DNA of 64,000 nt, taken from assembly GCF_015206995.1 (NCBI RefSeq), contig NZ_JADEXR010000015.1, forward strand, positions 1-64,000, given 5' to 3'. Below, one piece after another: positions 39,106-48,506 of this stretch. The position numbers and the translations under genes are program-made. The number at the start of each line of letters is the position of its first letter. Position 1 is the first letter of the stretch. Origin of the DNA: an aff. Roholtiella sp. LEGE 12411 (GTDB taxonomy: Bacteria; Cyanobacteriota; Cyanobacteriia; Cyanobacteriales; Nostocaceae). Under the pieces are notes generated by a model. The model did no database searches and was not told the DNA's origin. It saw only the letters and a program-made list of their open reading frames with translations.

Positions 39106-40008
39106 TCTTATATTAATGTTCGTGGAGTTGAGCATTACTACGAATGGGTGAAAAAACCATCCAGTTTTTTGGTAAAACCAGTGATGGTTTTCATCCATGG
39201 TTGGGCTGGTTCGGCTAGGTACTGGAAAAGTACTGCTAATGCTCTGTCAGACCAGTTTGATTGTCTACTATACGATTTGCGTGGGTTTGGGCGTTCTTGT
39301 GGTCAGCCAACAATAGTTCAAGCTAGTGAGTCTGTTGTCGAGTCGCAGTCTCCCCAGGCAGAATCAGAGGCAATCAAAGAGTTAACCTATGAATTAGAGG
39401 AATACGCTGAGGACTTGGCAGCTTTACTAGATAAGTTACAGATTCAGCGTTTCTACATAAATGCTCACTCAACGGGTGCGTCTATTGCTACTTTGTTTTT
39501 TAATCGCTATCCCCAGCGAGTAGAGCGAGGTATTTTGACCTGTAGCGGCATTTTTGAATACGACGAAAAAGCATTTGCAGCCTTTCATAAATTTGGTGGC
39601 TATGTAGTTAAATTCCGTCCCAAGTGGTTAGGGAAAATACCATTTGTTGACCGGATGTTTATGTCTAGATTTCTACATAAGTCCATACCAAACTCTGAAC
39701 GTCAGGCTTTTTTACAAGATTTTCTCGAAGCAGATTACGATGCAGCTCTAGGTACAATTTTCACTTCAGTCAGCAAGGCACAAGCTGAATTGATGCCGCA
39801 AGAATTTTCCAAACTGACTGTACCAACTTTGTTGGTGGCAGGGGAGTATGACAAGATTATTCCAGCCGAGATGGGGCGTCAAGCAGCTGCATTAAACGAT
39901 AAAGTCGAGTTTGCTTTGATTCCTGGTACGGCGCATTTCCCGATGTTGGAAGATCCACCAACTTACCTCCGGCGGGTGAAAGAGTTTTTGCAATTTACAA
40001 AGCTATAG
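39103..40008 (+). CDS. alpha/beta hydrolase
   Basis: A 301-residue alpha/beta-hydrolase-fold enzyme. The oxyanion region HGWAGSARYWK is at about residue 31, the nucleophile elbow YINAHSTGASIATLFF at about 121-136 (serine of HSTG), Asp in VAGEYDKIIPAEMG and His in PGTAHFPMLEDP. The substrate cannot be told from sequence. A charged insertion at about 74-100 (VVESQSPQAESEAIKELTYE) lengthens it relative to common members. The ATG is inside GACAAAT repeats. Confidence 0.88.
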   Translation: MSYINVRGVEHYYEWVKKPSSFLVKPVMVFIHGWAGSARYWKSTANALSDQFDCLLYDLRGFGRSCGQPTIVQASESVVESQSPQAESEAIKELTYELEEYAEDLAALLDKLQIQRFYINAHSTGASIATLFFNRYPQRVERGILTCSGIFEYDEKAFAAFHKFGGYVVKFRPKWLGKIPFVDRMFMSRFLHKSIPNSERQAFLQDFLEADYDAALGTIFTSVSKAQAELMPQEFSKLTVPTLLVAGEYDKIIPAEMGRQAAALNDKVEFALIPGTAHFPMLEDPPTYLRRVKEFLQFTKL

Positions 40009-40082
40009 TAATCCTGTTTGATTGCTGAATCACTCGTAGAGACAGGGAACTTGTACTGAGCTTGTCCTGAGCCTAGTTGTTG

Positions 40083-40104
40083 GCGTAGCCTCTTGTAGAG
40101 AAGT
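40083..40104. repeat. Small dispersed repeat GGCGTAGCCTC type
   Basis: GGCGTAGCCTCTTGTAGAGA followed by AG, a palindrome-rich word (CTCTTGTAGAG) of a kind frequent in Nostoc intergenic regions. Single copy in this window. Confidence 0.45.
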
Positions 40105-40145
40105 ATGGGGAATAGGGAATAGGGAAGAAGTTTCTATCCTTTGGG

Positions 40146-41132
40146 TTAACTTAAACCCAACTCTCGTTTTAGCAAGTTAATCGAGTTAGTGCCAATGTAA
40201 TTTTCAACCTTAATCAGTTTGGGTGGGCGAATAATGTCTTCAAGGGCTATTTGCACCGCTGCTTGTACTGCTGCAAAGCTTGCTAGATCGCTAATTATTA
40301 CCTCGGCTCTCTTGACGATCGCCTGAAGTTTATAAGCATCTTTTGGTTGGGAAGTCATTATCAGTAGTTCGTCCCCGCGTAGACCGTGTAGGATAACTTC
40401 CGCAGCTCGTGCAATTCCAGAACTGAGGCTAACTATACCTACACAGTTTTCTTTTGGTAAGGTTTTTAGTAGGTTAAGTTCTTTGGTGTAGTCGTAGATG
40501 TCCAGAGGAATCACCCGTACAGCTTTAGGAGCAGCGATCGCCTCTACATCTCCAATGAAATACCGACTTGTAACCACTGTAGCAGAGGTAGTTTTATCTA
40601 GCACAGCGGCTAATTCTTCCATTGCTACCAACTGTACTGGTATTTTCAAAGCTCGTTCTAATTCATACACCATCAATTCTCCAGCACCCATGTCGTGAGA
40701 CGGAACTGCAACCAGTACTCGCGCACTACAACGCAAGCGCCAGTCAATTTCCGCTAAAAATAGCTCCCGTGCTTGACTGAGTGAACATCCTTGGGAGAGC
40801 AGTTCGTCTAGTACTTGCTGGACAACTTGATATGCGTTGGGATTTTGTTTAAGAATTGGCGATTGCAGCCTGCTACCGCCCTCATGACCTTGAGTACGGA
40901 CATAAATTCCTGAACCAGCTAGACTTTCGACAAATCCGTCTTCCTCTAGCTGGCGGTAAACTTTGCTTATGGTATTCCGGTGTAACCCAGTTTGCATTGC
41001 TAGCGCTCGTGTGCTTGGCAATTTGTATCCAGGTGGATATTGCCGGGAAGCGATCGCAAACCGGATTTGATTAAACAGCTGGGTTGATGCGGGAATTTCA
41101 CTGTCTGGCTGAATACGGAATTGAATCATCAC
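40146..41132 (-). CDS. GntR-family transcriptional regulator
   Basis: A 328-residue protein with an N-terminal GntR winged helix-turn-helix (about 8-76; PASTQLFNQIRFAIASRQYP, TRALAMQTGLHRNTISKVYR). The C-terminal part (about 100-328) is not an aminotransferase fold as in MocR proteins; it resembles periplasmic-binding or LacI-like Rossmann halves (LVAVPSHDMGAGELMVYELE, VGIVSLSSGIARAAEVILHG). The ligand is unknown. It is divergent from the dienelactone hydrolase gene with about 207 nt between starts, so it could regulate that promoter. Confidence 0.85.
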   Translation of the reverse strand: MMIQFRIQPDSEIPASTQLFNQIRFAIASRQYPPGYKLPSTRALAMQTGLHRNTISKVYRQLEEDGFVESLAGSGIYVRTQGHEGGSRLQSPILKQNPNAYQVVQQVLDELLSQGCSLSQARELFLAEIDWRLRCSARVLVAVPSHDMGAGELMVYELERALKIPVQLVAMEELAAVLDKTTSATVVTSRYFIGDVEAIAAPKAVRVIPLDIYDYTKELNLLKTLPKENCVGIVSLSSGIARAAEVILHGLRGDELLIMTSQPKDAYKLQAIVKRAEVIISDLASFAAVQAAVQIALEDIIRPPKLIKVENYIGTNSINLLKRELGLS

Positions 41133-41339
41133 TAAACCTCCTATGCACTAGTAGCGGCAAGTGACCAGTTGCATTTGCTAGATGTTAAATACTTTATTTA
41201 CACATGAAGTTTTTCTGATGAAAGTTTCTAATGTGATCACTGTTGGTAATTGATAATTTGATTGGAAATAGCCTGGACATACTGGCATAGTTATATCAAA
41301 CAATCACATAAGTTATCACACGCACTGGTAAAAATTATT

Positions 41340-42101
41340 ATGACAGAGCGAGCAATCGACACCACAACAGTTAAACTTTCTCTACCAGACGCTAGGCGAA
41401 CGCAAGATAATTTCCAAATAGAGGCTTATTTAGCACAACCTAAAGAATCTGGTTCTTACCCAGGAGTTGTGGTATTGCAGGAGATTTTTGGTGTTAACAT
41501 TCACATTCGGGAGGTGACAGAACGGATTGCCAAACAAGGGTATGTGGCGATCGCACCTGCACTCTTCCAGCGTCAAGCTCCTGGCTTTGAAACCGGCTAC
41601 ACCCCGGAAGATATCGAAATTGGGAGAAAATACGCCATGCAAACTCAAGCATCAGAATTATTGAGCGATATCCAAATAACAATTGATTACTTCAAAAGCA
41701 TACCTCAAGTCAAAAAAGATGGCTTTGGCTGTATTGGCTTCTGCTTTGGTGGTCATGTAGCCTATCTTGCTGCTACCCTACCAGATATTAAGGCTACTGC
41801 TTCCTTCTACGGTGCTGGTATCACTACTCGCACACCAGGAGGTGGCGCTCCTACCGTTACTCGTACAACCGAAATTACAGGCACTCTCTATGCTCTGTTT
41901 GGTACGGAAGATAGCAGTATACCCACTGAACAGGTTGACGAGATTGAAGCAGAGTTAGAAAAATACAAAATTCCTCATCGTGTGTTTCGCTACGATGGAG
42001 CTGATCACGGATTTTTCTGTGACCATCGTGGCAGTTATAATCCTAAAGCTGCGGCCGATGCTTGGGAGCAGGTAAAACAACTCTTTGGGCAACTGATTTG
42101 A
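41340..42101 (+). CDS. dienelactone hydrolase family protein
   Basis: A 253-residue alpha/beta hydrolase. The cysteine nucleophile is in the GFCFGGHVAYLAA elbow, the Asp in the LFGTEDSSIP region and the His in YDGADHGFFCDHRG. An N-terminal LVVLQEIFGVN-like strand (VVVLQEIFGVNIHIREV) matches the family. The start is the ATG at 41340 (MTERAIDTTTVKLSLPD); a frame opening at 41262 adds 26 residues not typical of the family. In aromatic degradation the family hydrolyses dienelactone; no such pathway is visible here, so the substrate is open. Confidence 0.9.
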   Translation: MTERAIDTTTVKLSLPDARRTQDNFQIEAYLAQPKESGSYPGVVVLQEIFGVNIHIREVTERIAKQGYVAIAPALFQRQAPGFETGYTPEDIEIGRKYAMQTQASELLSDIQITIDYFKSIPQVKKDGFGCIGFCFGGHVAYLAATLPDIKATASFYGAGITTRTPGGGAPTVTRTTEITGTLYALFGTEDSSIPTEQVDEIEAELEKYKIPHRVFRYDGADHGFFCDHRGSYNPKAAADAWEQVKQLFGQLI

Positions 42102-42228
42102 AACCTATGCAACCAAAGTCGTTTTTTGTCATTGGTCTCTAGTCCTTACTAGTGACCAATGACAAGGGACAAATGACAATCTAAACTCCAGTAGCATCAC
42201 CTCAAACAACTATTAATCTTCAAAAGTC

Positions 42229-43131
42229 ATGAATTCCGAATCGAAACTTTCTCAAACAGCTAATTCGTCGTTCACAATGGACGATTTTGCCAAAGCACTA
42301 GAAAAACACGACTACCAGTTTCAAAAAGGCCAGGTTGTACACGGGAAAGTGTTTCAACTCGATCATGATGGAGCTTATGTCGATATTGGTGGCAAGTCGT
42401 CAGCTTTTCTTCCCCGCGATGAAGCTTCTTTGAGAGCAGTGACCGATTTATCGGAGGTGCTGCCATTGCAAGAGGAAATGGAGTTTTTGATTATCCGTGA
42501 TCAGGATGCAGAAGGTCAAGTTACTCTTTCCCGAAAGCAGTTGGAAATTCAGCATATCTGGGAAAGACTGGCTCAAATGCAGGAAAATGCTCAGACGGTG
42601 CAAGTACGGGTTATGGGTGTAAATAAAGGTGGTGTCACCGTTGATATTCTCTCTTTGCGAGGTTTTATTCCGCGATCGCACTTAGCTGAACGTGATAACT
42701 TAGAAGCACTCAAAGGTCAAAATCTGAATGTTGGTTTTTTAGAAATTAATCGTAACACTAACAAACTCATACTTTCTCAGCGCTTGGCAACTCGCTCTAG
42801 TAACTTCAGCTTATTAGAACTAGGTCAGTTGGTAGAAGGTAAAGTGACTGGGATTAAACCTTTTGGCGTATTTGTAGATTTGGATGGTATTAGCGCGTTA
42901 CTTCACATCAAGCAAGTGAGCCAAAAATTCATTGAATCTCTAGAAAAAGTTTTTCAAATCGGTCAACCGATTAAAGCTGTAATTATTGACTTGGATGAGG
43001 GTAAAGGTCGGGTTGCTCTTTCTACCAGAATTTTGGAAAACTTTCCTGGCGAAATGCTAGAGAATATTGACGAAGTAATGGCTTCATCTGAGGCACGTGC
43101 CAATCGAGCTAGTAGCAAAGCTGCTGAATAA
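42229..43131 (+). CDS. rps1b: S1 RNA-binding domain protein (ribosomal protein S1B-like)
   Basis: A 300-residue protein with three S1 domains at about 34-100, 118-185 and 202-272 (KGQVVHGKVFQLDHDGAYVDI; VRVMGVNKGGVTVDILSLRG; GQLVEGKVTGIKPFGVFVDL). Length and domain number match cyanobacterial S1 homologues. It differs from the main S1A type at the N-terminus and fits the shorter S1B paralogue; the symbol is tentative. Expected to bind mRNA, possibly on the ribosome. The leader has GACAAAT repeats. Confidence 0.85.
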   Translation: MNSESKLSQTANSSFTMDDFAKALEKHDYQFQKGQVVHGKVFQLDHDGAYVDIGGKSSAFLPRDEASLRAVTDLSEVLPLQEEMEFLIIRDQDAEGQVTLSRKQLEIQHIWERLAQMQENAQTVQVRVMGVNKGGVTVDILSLRGFIPRSHLAERDNLEALKGQNLNVGFLEINRNTNKLILSQRLATRSSNFSLLELGQLVEGKVTGIKPFGVFVDLDGISALLHIKQVSQKFIESLEKVFQIGQPIKAVIIDLDEGKGRVALSTRILENFPGEMLENIDEVMASSEARANRASSKAAE

Positions 43132-43449
43132 CTTTTAACACATAGCAGCGTTTTTATCCTAGCAATAGCTCTTCCGGAGTTCCTGTAATGTATCTTAAGT
43201 CAAGGCAAATTTAATCAACCCGACTAACCCGACTAATTTGCCCTAACTATACAACCTAGGTTCCCAAAGAGCTTGCGAAAATTCATTAGCAAAAAATTCT
43301 GCCTACAAATCATCGGGTAAATTTCTTACATAAAGGGTAGCCATCGCTCTACCTCATATTAGAATTTATGTCAAGCAGCCAAGGATGTGGTTGAGCATCA
43401 AGCAAGGACACAGTGCCCATACACCTAGTTTAATTCACAAACTATTCAA
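43132..43449. other. Gap before tRNA-Ser
   Basis: 318 nt. A GGCAAATT...AATTTGCC inverted repeat at about 43204-43243 encloses a short tandem CCCGACTAA repeat and might terminate the S1 gene. No gene. Confidence 0.45.
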
Positions 43450-43534
43450 CGGAGAGGGGGAGATTCGAACTCCCGGAGGTTTTAGCCTCATCCGATTTCA
43501 AGTCGGACGCAATCGACCACTCTGCCACCTCTCC
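43450..43534 (-). tRNA. tRNA-Ser (UGA)
   Basis: The reverse strand begins GGAGAGGTGGCAGAGTGGTC and folds to a class II tRNA: acceptor GGAGAGG/CCTCTCC, anticodon loop CTTGAAA with anticodon TGA, a long variable arm and T-loop GTTCGAATC. G discriminator base, as in serine tRNAs. CCA is not encoded. Confidence 0.96.
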
Positions 43535-43634
43535 AGTAAATCTGTCAAACTTGTGCTTGCCCTACTTTCAGACGTTATTCAGGCGCTTTCGTTGGTTAGC
43601 ACTAAAGCTGACAGATAATACTATATCCTATCAT

Positions 43635-44564
43635 CTACGCAGATTGCACTACTGGATGCGATCGCTCGTACACAATTTCCTCTGATGTCACTTGGAAATC
43701 ATCCCCAACCCAAACTAGGGAGACTTGGGAAACCACACCCGCTTCTAAGGAAACAATCGAAAAATTACGCAACTTATCGCTGCCATTTTCCACAATTCTG
43801 GGCACACTGGCCGCATTCAAGTAAATTGTCCCCTCTGGACTTCTAAATACTGGCTTTCGCAGTACTTTTTTGGTATGCCGGAGAGTCCGGTGCATGTGAC
43901 CAAATGTCACCAGAGGAATTATTTTACCAGTAGTGAGAGCCTGGGAAATCGCCTCGCCAAAATCTGGATCGCCAAAGTCGCCGCCTATAGGATGCCAGTC
44001 TTTGCCGCAGGGATCTTCTGGGCGATCGCCTAACCCACTAGGTCCATTGTGACCCAGAAAAATTATCGTCTCATAAGCGGCACTTTTGACTGCTTTGACG
44101 ATGCGATCGGCAGATTCTTCCAGACTTGTCACACCATACCTTTGTTTACAGATGTCAGCAAATTTCCACTCTGGTCCACCCCAAGTGAAGGGACGACCCC
44201 CCACTACAGTTAAGCTCCAAGGTGGAAAATCCAACTTACCGTAACCAACATGGGCTGGGCCTAATAAATCTAGTTGTTCCTGTACCCAGTCTTCCTTGGA
44301 GCGGTCATAGGGGCATTTCTTACGTCCCCATTCCGTGGCAGTGTACCATGCATCGTGATTTCCCATCACCGCTGCTTTGGGAATGTCGATAGAGGCGATC
44401 GCTCTGACCACTTCCACCGATTCGTTACCAAAATCCCCTACAAACAGTACTAAGTCAACACCCAGATGCTTGAGTGCAATACCATCTTCTGCTTCCCATT
44501 GGTCGTGAACATCTCCAATTACAGCAATTTTGAGGGTTGTTGATTGAGTTTTCTGACTGGTCAT
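43635..44564 (-). CDS. Metallophosphoesterase (cyanobacterial TIGR04168-type)
   Basis: A 309-residue calcineurin-like phosphoesterase. Metal-binding blocks are in order: IAVIGDVHDQWEAED, DLVLFVGDFGNES, AAVMGNHDAWY, IIFLGHNGPSG and LVTFGHMHRTLRH. I recall a family of this type restricted to cyanobacteria and plants. The start is taken at 44564, with AAGGAA upstream; an upstream frame to 44693 would add 43 residues reading into the divergent nadA promoter. The substrate is unknown. Confidence 0.9.
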   Translation of the reverse strand: MTSQKTQSTTLKIAVIGDVHDQWEAEDGIALKHLGVDLVLFVGDFGNESVEVVRAIASIDIPKAAVMGNHDAWYTATEWGRKKCPYDRSKEDWVQEQLDLLGPAHVGYGKLDFPPWSLTVVGGRPFTWGGPEWKFADICKQRYGVTSLEESADRIVKAVKSAAYETIIFLGHNGPSGLGDRPEDPCGKDWHPIGGDFGDPDFGEAISQALTTGKIIPLVTFGHMHRTLRHTKKVLRKPVFRSPEGTIYLNAASVPRIVENGSDKLRNFSIVSLEAGVVSQVSLVWVGDDFQVTSEEIVYERSHPVVQSA

Positions 44565-44712
44565 GCCACTTTCCTTGCCGTCTATCTCCAGGATATGAAA
44601 CTCAGCCGGATTTGGACACAATCCCAAGACATCAACCGTCCACCATTTTTGGTAAAAACTACTATAATTGATTCCACAAGACAAAACTTGCAACTTAACG
44701 CAACCCCTAACT

Positions 44713-45687
44713 GTGTTTACGACTGTACTAGCTCAACGAGACAAAACCCAACTGGGTGAACTACCACTAGATTTTTTTGCCGCCACCCTGAGTCTTAAAA
44801 AAGAACTTAACGCGGTTATCTTAGCGCATTACTATCAAGAGCCTGATATTCAGGATATTGCAGACTTTATCGGAGATTCATTACAACTAGCAAAAGCAGC
44901 AGAGAAGACCAATGCAGATGTGATCGTCTTTGCTGGCGTTCACTTTATGGCAGAGACAGCCAAGATACTTAATCCTAATAAATTGGTACTTTTACCAGAT
45001 TTGAATGCTGGTTGTACTCTAGCAGACAGTTGTCCAGCAGAAGCGTTTGCAACTTTTAAAGCAGCACATCCGGATCATCTGGTGGTTTCTTACATTAACT
45101 GCTCTGCTGACATTAAGGCGATGAGCGATATTATCTGCACCAGTTCCAACGCTGTCAAAATTGTGCAGCAGATACCGAAGGAACAGCCGATTATTTTTGC
45201 CCCAGATCGGAATTTGGGACGGTATGTTATGGAACAAACTGGGCGAGATTTAGTATTGTGGCAAGGTAGCTGTATTGTTCATGAAACCTTTTCAGAAAAG
45301 AAAATTGTGCAGTTGAAAATTGCCCACCCAGAAGCAGAGGCGATCGCACACCCAGAATGCGAAAGTAGTGTATTACGCCACGCCAGCTTTATTGGCTCTA
45401 CAGCGGCTTTACTCAAATATTGTCAACAGAGCAATGCCAAAAAATTTATCGTTGCGACAGAGCCTGGTATCATTCACCAAATGCAAAAATTAGCTCCTGA
45501 CAAGCACTTCATTCCTGCCCCGCCAATGAATAATTGCAATTGCAATGAATGCCCATTTATGCGGTTAAACACCTTGGAAAAACTTTACTGGGCGATGAAA
45601 AATCGCAGTCCTGAAATCACAATGTCAGAGAATATCCGTCTGGCTGCACTGCGACCAATTCAACGGATGCTGGAGATGAGCGTTTAG
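44713..45687 (+). CDS. nadA: quinolinate synthase
   Basis: A 324-residue [4Fe-4S] enzyme that makes quinolinate from iminoaspartate and dihydroxyacetone phosphate in NAD synthesis. The three cluster cysteines are in the blocks [30 protein letters not shown] and [32 protein letters not shown] near the N-terminus is diagnostic. The GTG at 44713 gives the usual N-terminus ([20 protein letters not shown]); a longer frame from 44668 (TTG) is less likely. nadB and nadC are not in the window. Confidence 0.95.
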   Translation: MFTTVLAQRDKTQLGELPLDFFAATLSLKKELNAVILAHYYQEPDIQDIADFIGDSLQLAKAAEKTNADVIVFAGVHFMAETAKILNPNKLVLLPDLNAGCTLADSCPAEAFATFKAAHPDHLVVSYINCSADIKAMSDIICTSSNAVKIVQQIPKEQPIIFAPDRNLGRYVMEQTGRDLVLWQGSCIVHETFSEKKIVQLKIAHPEAEAIAHPECESSVLRHASFIGSTAALLKYCQQSNAKKFIVATEPGIIHQMQKLAPDKHFIPAPPMNNCNCNECPFMRLNTLEKLYWAMKNRSPEITMSENIRLAALRPIQRMLEMSV

Positions 45688-45700
45688 TTAGGTTTGTATG

Positions 45701-45736
45701 ATTTGTAGAGATACTCTTAAGAGCATCTCTACAAAT
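45701..45736. terminator. 36-nt palindrome, likely bidirectional terminator
   Basis: ATTTGTAGAGATACTCTTAA paired with its near-complement GAGCATCTCTACAAAT (one mismatch), followed by TTTTG. It lies 14 nt after the nadA stop, between convergent genes. The GTAGAGAT...ATCTCTAC arms also belong to a dispersed repeat class of Nostocales. Confidence 0.7.
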
Positions 45737-45935
45737 TTTGTTGGCTTTGAAAAAGATTTGGTGCCCCTTGAAACTTGGGCATTTCACAACCAATAGTAAT
45801 CCTTATCTTTGTACATGATTACTTGCCTCATCTTCGGTTTTTCCCAAAACTAAAATGTTTTGTGATGTTGTTAATTATCGAAGCGCTTCAACTGAGTAAC
45901 CGACGCTCTACTAAAAATATAGTCTACTTCATAAA

Positions 45936-46892
45936 CTATGATTTACTCTTATCTGCCTCTTTCTGCGCTGCCTCACTATATTTTCTGTATAGCTTAGTGC
46001 GAATCTGAGCTTCTTGATAGCGGCTGTGTTTTGGTGTAACAGTGCTCATCATATCTGAAGCTTGTTGCCATCTGGCAGCTAGCTCTAACCACTGAGTTGA
46101 GGTGATGGCTGTTTTACCAGATACAGAAGCTTGGTTGGCAAGTCGAACTGATGCTACAAATGGGTCGTCTAATGCTTCATAAAGGCTATTTCTATCAGCA
46201 CGAGGTAGTGATTTTGCTCGACTATCGTTAGTATTTGCTGTAGTTAAAGATTGGGAGGAGTCTAGTTGTATTAAGTTTTTCAATTTATCGCCTAACTGAG
46301 CATAAACAACCCAACCGAGCAACAAGAGTGAACATAAACTGACTGCTGTTACTGTCCCTGTTTTGGGTGAAATTTTGTGTTTTTCTTTATTAGTAACTAT
46401 TAGAGGATGAGATGATTGTGTTTTAGGTAAATTTATTTTTTTTAGTTCATTCTGGGCTTCTGTGAAATCTTTAATTAGTTGCTTTAGGATATTTGGCTGA
46501 ACTAATGTAACTTCCTGTGACCAAAGCAATTGATTCTCGCGATCGCTACAAATTTCCTTTAACCAAAGTAATTGCTGTTCCCGAACAATTCGACTGTTAA
46601 TATTGACTCGGCGAATGTTACGTGGTGCGATTGAATCAAGAATTTGTTGGATTTGTTCTACTAAGGGAGATTGCTCTAGTTGCTCTACCCTAGCCGCTTC
46701 ACAAAGAAGTTGTAAGACACCATCGGAAAAAATGGCTCTGGTTCTAACACCAGACTTAGCAAGCTTTTCATTCAATAGTTGAATAATCGCAGCAACGCTA
46801 CCTTGGTGAGCTTGCCAAGCAATGTCATTTATCCGATCTACCATTGGAGATTTAGTGATAGCTCTTCCACCCTGACTTATCAACTGACTCAT
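45936..46892 (-). CDS. Hypothetical protein with one membrane segment, 318 aa
   Basis: Residues 1-165 look soluble and helical (INDIAWQAHQGSVAAIIQLL, then LNEKLAKSGVRTRAIF). A membrane segment follows at about 181-199 (TVTAVSLCSLLLLGWVVYAQ), then a charged extracytoplasmic part with WLELAARWQQASDMMSTV and a helix rich in Lys/Glu. The first part resembles a small domain repeated in other cyanobacterial membrane proteins, but I cannot name it. It is convergent with nadA. Confidence 0.6.
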   Translation of the reverse strand: MSQLISQGGRAITKSPMVDRINDIAWQAHQGSVAAIIQLLNEKLAKSGVRTRAIFSDGVLQLLCEAARVEQLEQSPLVEQIQQILDSIAPRNIRRVNINSRIVREQQLLWLKEICSDRENQLLWSQEVTLVQPNILKQLIKDFTEAQNELKKINLPKTQSSHPLIVTNKEKHKISPKTGTVTAVSLCSLLLLGWVVYAQLGDKLKNLIQLDSSQSLTTANTNDSRAKSLPRADRNSLYEALDDPFVASVRLANQASVSGKTAITSTQWLELAARWQQASDMMSTVTPKHSRYQEAQIRTKLYRKYSEAAQKEADKSKS

Positions 46893-46975
46893 TAATTTAG
46901 AGACTCTATTCTACTGATCTTTATCTTGTCTTCGATTTTACGAGTAAAAACTTGAGGTTGCCAAATAAAATCATA

Positions 46976-47011
46976 AAAATAAAGCCCCCTTCTGAAGTTG
47001 AGAAGGAAGCT
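46976..47011 (-). terminator. Terminator-like hairpin downstream of the IS element
   Basis: On the minus strand AGCTTCCTTCT and AGAAGGGGGCT form an 11-bp stem (two G-U pairs) with a CAACTTC loop, followed by TTATTTTTAT. It lies 50 nt outside the predicted right end of the insertion, so it may have served the pre-insertion locus. Confidence 0.6.
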
Positions 47012-47067
47012 CTGTCTACGTCAGTCATGATAGCGCCCATGCTCGAGTAATATGCAAGTTTTGAACC

Positions 47068-48399
47068 TCACACGACTGAAAGTCGCGTGATTCCTGCTTC
47101 AATGATCTCTGCCGGAATCACTTCAGGACTGACGAGTTCTCCACAGGCGTTTTTTATAACCTCCGGCGTACCGACGGCGGTTAATAATCTCAAACCTTCA
47201 CTTAATATATTAAGTGCGGCGTTTTTATCCCTCAAATTATAACTATTACATTGTGGACAAGACCATTCACGCAGCTTTAAATCTTTAACCAAAGGGTTAA
47301 TAAAATCGCAATGGTTACAAGTTTGAGATGAGGGATAAAAAGTACCAACTTTCTGCACAAGTCTGTCGTGCCACAAAGCTTTATATTCCAACATTGTAAT
47401 GAACTTAGTCCAACTAACGTCTGAAATACTCAACGCTAATTTGTGGTTCTTCACCATGTTGGCGACTCGTAAATCTTCGATACAGATAATACTGTTTTCT
47501 TTGATTAATCGGGTTGACAGCTTATGCAGAAAGTCATCTCTCAAATTTGTAATCCTTTCATAAGTACGAGCCAGCTTGATTTTGGCTTTAACTCGGTTGT
47601 TACTACCTTTTGCACTACGGGATAGTTTTTTGTGCGCTTTACGTAATTTCCTTTTTTGAGTTCGATAATATTTGGGATTATCTACAACTTCACCATCACT
47701 TGTAACAAGATAAGATTTGATCCCCAGGTCTAAACCAATATTTCGAGAGACTTGAGGGTGTTTCTCTATCTCTGTTTCACACAAAATACTAGCAATATAT
47801 TTGCCTGATGAAGTGCGAGTTACGGTAACGTTTATAATCGTTCCACTAATATCCTGAGATTTATGAAACCTTACCCATCCACACTTTGGAAGCTTTAAAC
47901 GATTTTTTATTACTTGAATATTGCCGTTAGTCAGATTAGTTTTGTAAGACTGCTTACATCCATGCTTCTTTTTAAACTTAGGAAAGCGGAAAGCCCTGTG
48001 CGGGGAGAAGTGCGGTCTTGAGGTCTCCCCAAGAGGAGCAACTTCGGCGGGTTCCCCCCGTTGAAGGGACTTTTCAAGACAGCCTACACCCTTTTTCCCT
48101 TTCATCTTCTTTAAGTCAGCAAAAAAGTTTTTGTATGCTGTCTCTAAATTCTTGAGTGAATTCTGTAAGGCAAACTTATCTACTTCTTTCAACCATTCAA
48201 TTTCTTTCTTGAGTATAGTTAGCTTTTGACTACAAGCATTGTAGTTTAAGGTTTTCTGCTCAGTCCTATATAACTCTTGTCTTAGTGCCAAAAAGCGGTT
48301 ATATACATATCTTGCACAACCAATCGTCTTGTTGATTAAGACCTCTTGATTGTGTGTCGGTATGAGAGTAACTTTAAATGCTTTTTGGATGGATGACAA
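47068..48399 (-). CDS. tnpB: RNA-guided endonuclease TnpB (IS605 family)
   Basis: A 443-residue TnpB. The RuvC-like catalytic residues are present: Asp224 (IGLDLGIKSY), Glu308 (IICIEDLRVAN) and Asp391 (NLRDKNAALNIL). The zinc ribbon is C361-x2-C364 and C381-x2-C384. It is therefore probably an active nuclease guided by a right-end RNA. About 32 residues at 107-138 (EKSLQRGEPAEVAPLGETSR) are absent from ordinary family members and correspond to a small repeat inserted in frame. Its last codons (ITRLSVV) overlap the right-end hairpin. It may act in retention of the element. Confidence 0.9.
   Translation of the reverse strand: MSSIQKAFKVTLIPTHNQEVLINKTIGCARYVYNRFLALRQELYRTEQKTLNYNACSQKLTILKKEIEWLKEVDKFALQNSLKNLETAYKNFFADLKKMKGKKGVGCLEKSLQRGEPAEVAPLGETSRPHFSPHRAFRFPKFKKKHGCKQSYKTNLTNGNIQVIKNRLKLPKCGWVRFHKSQDISGTIINVTVTRTSSGKYIASILCETEIEKHPQVSRNIGLDLGIKSYLVTSDGEVVDNPKYYRTQKRKLRKAHKKLSRSAKGSNNRVKAKIKLARTYERITNLRDDFLHKLSTRLIKENSIICIEDLRVANMVKNHKLALSISDVSWTKFITMLEYKALWHDRLVQKVGTFYPSSQTCNHCDFINPLVKDLKLREWSCPQCNSYNLRDKNAALNILSEGLRLLTAVGTPEVIKNACGELVSPEVIPAEIIEAGITRLSVV
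47986..48081. repeat. Small repeat inserted in frame in tnpB
   Basis: About 96 nt encoding TnpB residues 107-138. It contains GGGTTCCCCCCGTTGA (about 48057), also found on the complement strand at 15163-15203, and a second palindrome GGGGAGA...TCTCCCC. Frame is kept. Intact TnpB proteins normally go from the GKKG region directly to FPKFKKKHG. Confidence 0.65.
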
Positions 48400-48506
48400 T
48401 TTCTTTAATTTGTTGAATACCTTTCAATCTTAACACAAAGTGACACCTAATATAGAGCGCCTAACTCATGACTGGAAGTCACGAGTGTGCGGCTTGAAGA
48501 AATCAA

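Larger units (their letters stand above)
47061..48501 (-). mobile_element. IS200/IS605-type insertion with tnpB only
   Basis: Only tnpB is present, with no tnpA, so it needs a transposase in trans. Subterminal hairpins are visible: at the left end (minus-strand view) CTCGTGACT/AGTCATGAG at 48465-48485, and at the right end TCACGCGACT/AGTCGTGTGA at 47068-47090. Flanks suggest TTGAT (complement of 48502-48506) as target and transposon-adjacent motif. The element would run to TTCAA (complement of 47061-47065). Boundaries are inferred by analogy with ISDra2, not proven. Confidence 0.6.

Noticed and set aside
40146-41132. MocR-type regulator (GntR plus aminotransferase)
   Set aside because: The C-terminal part lacks the PLP-lysine region and is too short for an aminotransferase domain.
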